DNA of 64,000 nucleotides. Origin: Sipunculus nudus (Eukaryota; Annelida; Sipuncula; Golfingiida; Sipunculidae). The notes below the pieces were generated by a model. The model did not search any database. It was not told where the DNA came from and was given only the letters and a program-made list of their open reading frames with translations. The stretch lies in the NCBI GenBank assembly GCA_026874595.1, contig CM049319.1:40121473-40185472 (forward strand), read 5' to 3'. Position 1 is the first letter of the stretch. Every line of letters starts with the position of its first letter. Position numbers and translations under genes: made by a program. Of the stretch, positions 57,701 to 64,000 are shown piece after piece.

Positions 57701-59685
57701 GACCACGGTAGATTCACCATACACCTGTACTTCTCACACGACCACGGCAGATTCACCATACACCTGTACTTTTCACACGACCACGGCAGATTCACCATAC
57801 ACCTGTACTTCTCACACGACCACGGCAGATTCATCATACTCCTGTACTTCTCACACGACCACGGCAGATTCATCATACACCTGTACTTCTCACACGACCA
57901 CGGCAGATTCATCATACACCTGTACTTCTCACACGACCACGGCAGAATTATCATACACCTGTACTTCTCACACGACCACGGCAGATTCATCATACACCTG
58001 TACTTCTCACACGACCACGGCAGATTCATCATACACCTGTACTTCTCACACGACCACGGCAGATTCATCATACACCTGTACTTCTCACACGACCACGGCA
58101 GATTCATCATACACCTGTACTTCTCACACGACCACGGCAGATTCATCATACACCTGTACTTCTCACACCACCACGGCAGATTCATCATACACCTGTACTT
58201 CTCACACCACCACGGCAGATTCATCATACACCTGTACTTCAAACACCACCACGGCAGATTCATCATACACCTGTACTTCTCACACCACCACGGCAGATTC
58301 ATCATACACCTGTACTTCTCACACGACCACGGCAGATTCATCATACACCAGTACATCTCACACGACCACAGCAGATACATCATACACCTGTACTTCTCAC
58401 ATGACCACAGCAGATTCATCAGCAGATACATCATACACCTGTACTTCTCACACGATCACGGCAGATACATCATACACCTGTACTTCTCACACGACCACGG
58501 CAGATACATCATACACCTGTACTTCTCACACGACCACGGCAGATTCATCATACACCTGTACTTCTCACACGACCACAGCAGATTCATCATACACCTGTAC
58601 TTCTCACACGACCACAGCAATTTCGTCATACACCTGTACTTCTCACACGACCACAGCAGATTCATCATACACCTGTACTTCTCACACGACCACAGCAGAT
58701 TCATCATACACCTGTACTTCTCACACGACCACAGCAGATTCATCATACACCTGTACTTCTCACATGACCACAGCAGATTCATCAGCAGATTCATCATACA
58801 CCTGTACTTCTCACACGACCACGGCAGATTCATCATACACCTGTACATCTCACACGACCACAGCAGATTCATCATACACCTGTACTTCTCACACGACCAC
58901 AGCAGATTCATCATACACCTGTACTTCTCACACGACCACAGCAGATTCATCATACACCTGTACTTCTCACACGACCACAGCAGATTCATCATACACCTGT
59001 ACTTCTCACACGACCACGGCAGATTCATCATACACCTGTACTTCTCACACGACCACAGCAGATACATCATACACCTGTACTTCTCACACGACCACAGCAG
59101 ATTCATCATACACCTGTACTTCTCACACGACCACAGCAGATTCATCATACACCTGTACATCTCACACGACCACAGCAGATACATCATACACCTGTACTTC
59201 TCACATGACCACAGAAGTTCATCAGCAGATACATCATACACCTGTACTTCTCACACGATCACTGCAGATACATCATTCACCTGTACTTCTCACACGACCA
59301 CGGCAGATACATCATACACCTGTACTTCTTACACGACCACGGCAGATTCATCATACACCTGTACTTCTCACACGACCACGGCAGATTCATCATACACCTG
59401 TACTTCTCACACGACCACAGCAGATTCATCATACACCTGTACTTCTCACACGACCACAGCAGATTCATCATACACCTGTACTTCTCACACGACCACAGCA
59501 GATTCATCATACACCTGTACTTCTCACACGACCACAGCAGATTCATCATACACCTGTACATCTCACACGACCACAGCAGATTCATCATACACCTGTACTT
59601 CTCAAATGACCACAGCAGATTCATCAGCAGATACATCATACGCCTGTACTTCTCACACGACCACAGCAGATTCATCCTACACCTG
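54760..59685 (+). repeat. 39-bp minisatellite array, about 125 units, 4.9 kb
   Basis: The unit is GACCACAGCAGATTCATCAT followed by ACACCTGTACTTCTCACAC (39 bp). Because 39 is divisible by 3 and the unit lacks stops in several frames, the array is open for more than 1,600 codons on + (repeat SYTCTSHTTTADS) and for hundreds on minus (repeat MMNLLWSCEKYRC). The + frame's N-terminus lies in transposon debris, so it is not taken as a gene. Variants cluster in blocks (CAGCAG/CGGCAG, TCATCA/TCACCA). Rare changes recur at 1,365 bp (55661 and 57026, 35 units) and 1,638 bp (55933 and 57571, 42 units). A 51-bp variant with a 12-bp insertion occurs near 55150, 58398, 58764, 59205 and 59609. Confidence 0.9.
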
Positions 59686-61014
59686 TGCTTCAAAGAATGT
59701 AACAGTTATGAATGTCCAAAACAATTCAAAAGGCATGATCAGGTTGGAGAGCTCTCATATCAGATTTATGAACATGCAAATGTAAAAAGTGCAAGTCCAA
59801 TTAGTTTTAATTATCAGCTTGCTATTCAATGGGGTCAGCAGGGTAGGTAAACTGCAAAACCTAAAAGAAAAGAAATGCAGAAAGCATCACTAAGAGTCTT
59901 GTAATCAAATAAAGCCATCCTATATCCAGGTACAGACCCGCATATTATCAGAACAAACACTTGCTGGTATATCTGATGATTTGTATAATAATGTTCAGAT
60001 ATCTAGAAAACTAATTAAGTTTATTGCTATGATTTCATGATATAAACTGCAAAATGTTCCCATCATTTTATAAATCAATAGCTAAACTTAACACTTAACT
60101 CTCATAGTCTTAATGCCTGGCCAAAGTATTCCGGCAACAGTGTTTTTGTTAAGCACTAATGATATATCCTTATCACTCCATGAGCTGATACAAAAGGGAG
60201 TCATATATCACAAGTGTCACTGACAGTTATGGGCACATAGTGAGATGTACCAGTTGTGAGTGCCATATGGTTATATATACAAGAAAACAAGAAAAATAGA
60301 GATGGTCTACAAAATAAGTTATTGTGAACATCCCTGACCTAAGACCTTGGCCTTTTGCCCACATATCAACTGGATTCTTTCTAAATGATGGGTTACTACT
60401 AACCACTTACATCTGGCCGGGTGTAATTACTTGGCAACCAATGAGTGAATAACTTAGACCTGCAACCTTTAACCTCCTGACCAGCTGACCTCAAAGTCAA
60501 TTAGTTATTTCTTCATGCAAAAAGACCAATAAATATGAAGTTTGAATCAAATTCAGTGATGCATAGATGTGGCATATGTGAAAGACTGAAGGTTTGGGTT
60601 GAACAGTTTCACTTGAAATATGTTCACAAACATTTAGAACAATATTGTGACCTTGACCTTTGACCTTTTGAACTCAACATCAATAGGCTTCTTCTCCTAT
60701 TGGTAGGTAAGCCATATATGACAGATGGAAAGTATAGATTGAAAAGTTTGCTGAAAATGACTCCACGCAAGAAGAGGGTGCTGTGAACTTGACCTTTGAC
60801 CTCAAAATCAACAGGTCTTTTCCCCTGTTGGCAGAGAAGCGATATCAGTGCTGAAAGGTTTGGAATGAAAGGTCTAGCTTGAAATGTGTCCACAACCTTT
60901 TCAAAGAAGTGGATCCTGTGACCTTGACCTTTGACCTTGTGACCTCAACATCTATAGGATTCTTCTCCCACTTAGTAGGTGAGCTATATGTGAAAGATCA
61001 AAGAATTGGGATGA
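59686..61014. repeat. Right copy of the 1,329-bp duplication
   Basis: It matches 52433-53761. It joins directly to the minisatellite on both sides: the array ends ACACCTG|TGCTTCAAAG at 59685, and at 61014 the copy runs into array sequence (GATGA|CCACAGCAG) instead of the 'aaggtttggc' that follows the left copy. Confidence 0.85.
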
Positions 61015-61232
61015 CCACAGCAGATTCATCATACACCTGTACTTCTCAAATGACCACAGCAGATTCATCAGCAGATACATCATACACCTGTACTTCTCAC
61101 ACGACCACAGCAGATTCATCATACACCTGTACTTCTCACACGACCACGGCAGATTCATCATACACCTGTACTTCTCACACGACCACAGCAGATTCATCAT
61201 ACACCTGTACATCTCACACGACCACAGCAGAA
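61015..61232 (+). repeat. Second, short stretch of the 39-bp minisatellite
   Basis: About 5.5 units, including one 51-bp variant near 61050. It ends at 'cagcagaataaagtac', where single-copy-looking sequence begins. The 118-codon frame through it starts in the AGGTCA repeat and is an artefact. Confidence 0.9.
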
Positions 61233-62851
61233 TAAAGTACATATCATAATGGACTCATATTATTCCTTTATTCTCCCTCTGTAATCCTTTGACTGTATGA
61301 TTTTGGGCAATATGTCACAGCATGTACCATACTATTACAATAAAAATTTATGAACACTTCAGTAAGTTCTTTACCAATATCACACTCATTCAACTTGTGG
61401 AAACTACAGTGTTGTCTTCAGACCAAATCAGATGAGAACTGGCGAGATGTGAGATGCAATATCAGCTATCTCGACATCTTTCCACTGTAGAATCTCCTCT
61501 GTTATAAGAGTGGATTGTAATATTTTCACACCAGTAAGTTACAGTTTTAATTCGGAGTTTGAAAACATCTAGCAGTATCACTCACATATTTACCACAACC
61601 AGAAGAATGATAGTTGGTGTTGGTGAGAGGGGAATGACTGATAAAATATTAAATATCAACAGGCAGAGTACAGTGGTGGCAGTTTTCCTGTCATATCACC
61701 CTGTGTTTTGGAAATAGATCTGACAGAAACATCCAACATGAAATTCTGCATTTCTCTTTGCAGTATATTCACCAGACAACATTACATCAATCATATATCT
61801 CACACAAAGTATGGCAACATGAAAGCTTAAATTTGTGTTTAGCTTGCTAAATTTTTAATTAATAGTACCTTATTAACAGTTGAAATTGATATACATACTT
61901 TTAATCCTATTAACAGAAGTATGTAATTCACATTAATAAACATTTTAGTGATGTACAAGTAGTCCCAAGGTCAGGCTATGACATCACCATGATGCCCATC
62001 TCTTCATTACTGTTGGACACAAACCTAAACTGAATGAATTCGGCCACAGTGGTTATGATATGGGATTAATATTTTCAATGGTGAGAAGATTTTGGCCTGA
62101 AACAATGAGACACAAGGTAACTGTGACTTAAGGTTAAGGCACTGAAACTGAACTTCCAAAAAGCAAACTAAACACAAAACTGCAGGTCTGAAGCTAACCT
62201 TGTACACTGAAAGAATGAAGACATTTCCTAAACTTCATATTTTTACACAAGACAATAATATCTTAGCAATATGAAACTATTCATGGCATTTTGATCCTGG
62301 TATCTTACATCATTAAACGAACTAACACACTGGTATATATAAAGATCAATGTAAAGTTTAATATCTACATAACACAACGATATGAAAGAATTGTGACAAG
62401 CATAACGTTTGCCAAATAAGACTGCAAAAATGGACAGACACATATTGTGAGTGATATTTACACAAGATAGTACTGGAATGTGGTAAACTCAACTGTAAAA
62501 CTAAACATGAATAGACCAAAAACCACCAGTATATGGATAAATCCATGCTCTGTATAATTTTATCAGGTTCTTCCTGCAAAGTTAGATAACATACAACCAA
62601 TTCAAAAACACTTGTCAAAGCTTGTTTCCTGTCAGTCAGTTTTGTTAAAGAAACAAGCTTAATCATTTATAAGAAACCTACCATCAATGCAACTGCTTGG
62701 GACCTTTTCACGATGTAAAAGACCACAGTTTGTATACTGGCAATGATTATAAAAAAATATTAAAAATATAACATCTGTCATGAGGTTCTAATCTTAAAAA
62801 TAAATCATACATATTTAATATATATTTATTGTATCTTATTGTATGTATATA
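61233..62851. other. Single-copy-looking sequence, no gene recognised
   Basis: About 1.6 kb of AT-rich sequence without recognised repeat termini. Minus-strand frames of 60-102 codons (62025-62207, 62243-62443, 62358-62666) have no known motifs. They include runs of hydrophobic residues that are common by chance in AT-rich DNA. Confidence 0.4.
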
Positions 62852-63757
62852 CAGTGAACTCCCACATGAAAACCACCCCGTAAACATGACCACCCCGCTA
62901 ACACGACCACTTTTCTTGGTCCCAAAACTGTCTAATATAAATTATCATATTATAAAAACCTTCCGTAACATGACCGCCCCGCTATCATGACCAATAACCA
63001 CCTTTTTGGTCCTGACCTTCAGATGAGCCCCCGTATCATGACCATAGGCCAGCGGTGACTGCAGCCCGTTGAGTAGGTGGTCATCACCCAGCTTTTACTT
63101 AGATAATAGCCCTTTAAATAGCCCATGATTACTTAGATGGGCACCTTGGAAAGCTCGCTTTCATCTGCCCAGCCAAAGTTAGGCTTGTTTATAACGCCAC
63201 CATACCTGTTAGCCAAACTTTACGCATCAATAGATATCCGACTCCATGGTCTGTTACATTGTTTGTTGAGTAAGGCTGTTAGATTAGCATTTATCATACT
63301 GATAAAAAAAAAACATAACTGACACCACACGCATACATTTAGGTGGGTAAAGCAGAACTTTAAAAAATCACATTTCAGTGATCAAGCAGGAACTATATAA
63401 ATAACACTTAGAAATTAATGTGTTCTTTCTGTTCCCACTTAACGTTCAACATCGGACCATCTTTTATTAAGACAAATGCTGTAAGAATGACTTCAACGCC
63501 AACTCGTAAAAACACTTAAAGAGCTCAGCTTCAAGGAGAAGATAGAACTCATCAAAACTGCCGAGACCCAGCCAGGTACAAGTCAAAGTTAACTAGCCAC
63601 TCAGTCTGGGATTTTGAATTAAACAGGGCAAAGACTTAACATTTACTTAAAAAACCTTCATTATTGCCTGCTTTAATATTGGCAGAATAATGTACGAGCA
63701 TTCCACTAACACGACCACCCTGCTAACACTACCACTTTGGTTAGCTGGGTTTTACTG
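62852..63757. mobile_element. pogo/Tigger-like DNA transposon, internally deleted
   Basis: The left end CAGTGAACTCCC follows TA (62850-62851). The right end, read inward from 63757, is CAGTAAAACCCAGCTAACC, followed outside by TA (63758-63759). Inside both ends lie repeated 'aacacgaccacc' phrases, typical of extended Tigger termini. A transposase N-terminal remnant lies at about 63487-63630. The TA duplication, CAGT ends and CENP-B-type HTH together support the family. Confidence 0.65.
63487..63635 (+). pseudogene. Tigger-type transposase N-terminal HTH remnant
   Basis: After ATGACTTCAACGCCAACTCG, a one-base shift gives the frame KTLKELSFKEKIELIKTAET then QPGTSQ. Further shifts give LATQSGI, ending the first helix-turn-helix region. 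This is the CENP-B/Tigger N-terminal pattern (basic start, LSxxEKxELIK, then LAxxFGI). Only about 50 residues remain; the DDE catalytic part is missing. Confidence 0.6.
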
Positions 63758-63760
63758 TAT

Positions 63761-63771
<11 letters not shown>

Positions 63772-63793
<22 letters not shown>

Positions 63794-63795
63794 AA
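63772..63795. repeat. (TA)n microsatellite
   Basis: Alternating TA over roughly 24 bp, preceded by 'acatacatacata', directly outside the Tigger-like element. The last 200 bp of the window hold nothing recognised. Confidence 0.85.
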
Positions 63796-64000
63796 GACTA
63801 TCTCAAAAGTTTTAAATCATATAAAACTTCTGTACATTGTAAAATTGTATAATGCCTTAAATACACATATAATGCACAGCATGATACAATACATTAGAAA
63901 ATTGACATAGTTTCTACCTAATTTTCTATAATAATATTTACCCTAATATACCCCATATAGGATTTATTTATTAAATATTAAGAAATCCTTGATGTTATGC

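Noticed and set aside
54579-59609. 1,676-codon Ser/Thr-rich frame as a mucin-like gene
   Set aside because: Its first residues come from transposon debris, there is no signal peptide or splice context, and the same array is open in other frames and on the minus strand, as expected from a 39-bp stop-free unit.
54760-59685. CRISPR-like array
   Set aside because: There are no unique spacers, only direct tandem units, in a eukaryotic context without cas genes.
54760-59693. Minus-strand frames of 261-466 codons with MMNLLWSCEKYRC repeats
   Set aside because: They are the reverse reading of the same minisatellite.

Overview
The window looks like intron-rich, repeat-dense animal DNA, most likely from a marine bivalve mollusc. 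This is an inference from the AT-rich background, the abundance of non-autonomous rolling-circle repeats, the tandem AGGTCA-bearing repeats, a tRNA-headed SINE and an L1/Tx1-like LINE. I see no bacterial-type genes, operons, rRNA or free-standing tRNA genes. Most of the 64 kb is nested mobile DNA. Family names used below (HINE-A, HINE-B, HINE-C, Heli-1, Heli-2) are local labels only.

Host coding DNA is scarce. The one confident piece is a terminal coding exon on the + strand (16119-16284). It encodes the C-terminus of an ankyrin-repeat DHHC palmitoyltransferase of the ZDHHC17/HIP14 type and is followed by an apparent 3' UTR. The upstream sequence would then be intron filled with mobile elements, and a complete Helitron ends only 49 bp before the splice acceptor. 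Weaker candidates are a CpG-richer segment at 27.8-31.6 kb with a possible first coding exon (28124-28176), and a short open frame on the minus strand near 22.0 kb.

Layout: 1-13.4 kb is interleaved Helentron-like elements (HINE-A and HINE-B), with a Heli-1 Helitron carried inside HINE-B and a 277-bp tandem array. At 14.06-16.07 kb there is a complete Heli-2 Helitron packed with nuclear-receptor-type AGGTCA repeats. 16.1-17.3 kb is the ZDHHC17-like exon and UTR. 17.3-27.5 kb holds more Helitron and HINE copies, a TTAA-flanked MITE and an AGGTCA tandem block. 27.6-33.8 kb has a LINE endonuclease fragment, the CpG-richer segment, a 360-bp divergent tandem repeat and a SINE. 33.9-40.5 kb is more HINE copies, one of them complete.

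The most interesting object is at 40565-49553, minus strand: a degenerate non-LTR retrotransposon bounded by a perfect 13-bp target-site duplication and a 3' poly(A). Its ORF2 (endonuclease, reverse transcriptase, zinc knuckle) is L1/Tx1-like. Its ORF1 joins a coiled coil and an L1-type RNA-binding domain to a NADAR (YbiA-like) domain and a C-terminal membrane segment. NADAR proteins hydrolyse ADP-ribose adducts, including ADP-ribosyl-guanine in DNA, so this is a retroelement carrying a candidate ADP-ribosylation-reversal enzyme. A 1.2-kb HINE-A copy is nested inside it.

The last third holds a 4.9-kb array of a 39-bp minisatellite (54760-59685), open in several frames on both strands, inside an apparent 7,253-bp tandem duplication (52433-53761 repeated at 59686-61014). 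Near the end is a pogo/Tigger-like element (62852-63757) with a decayed CENP-B-type HTH.
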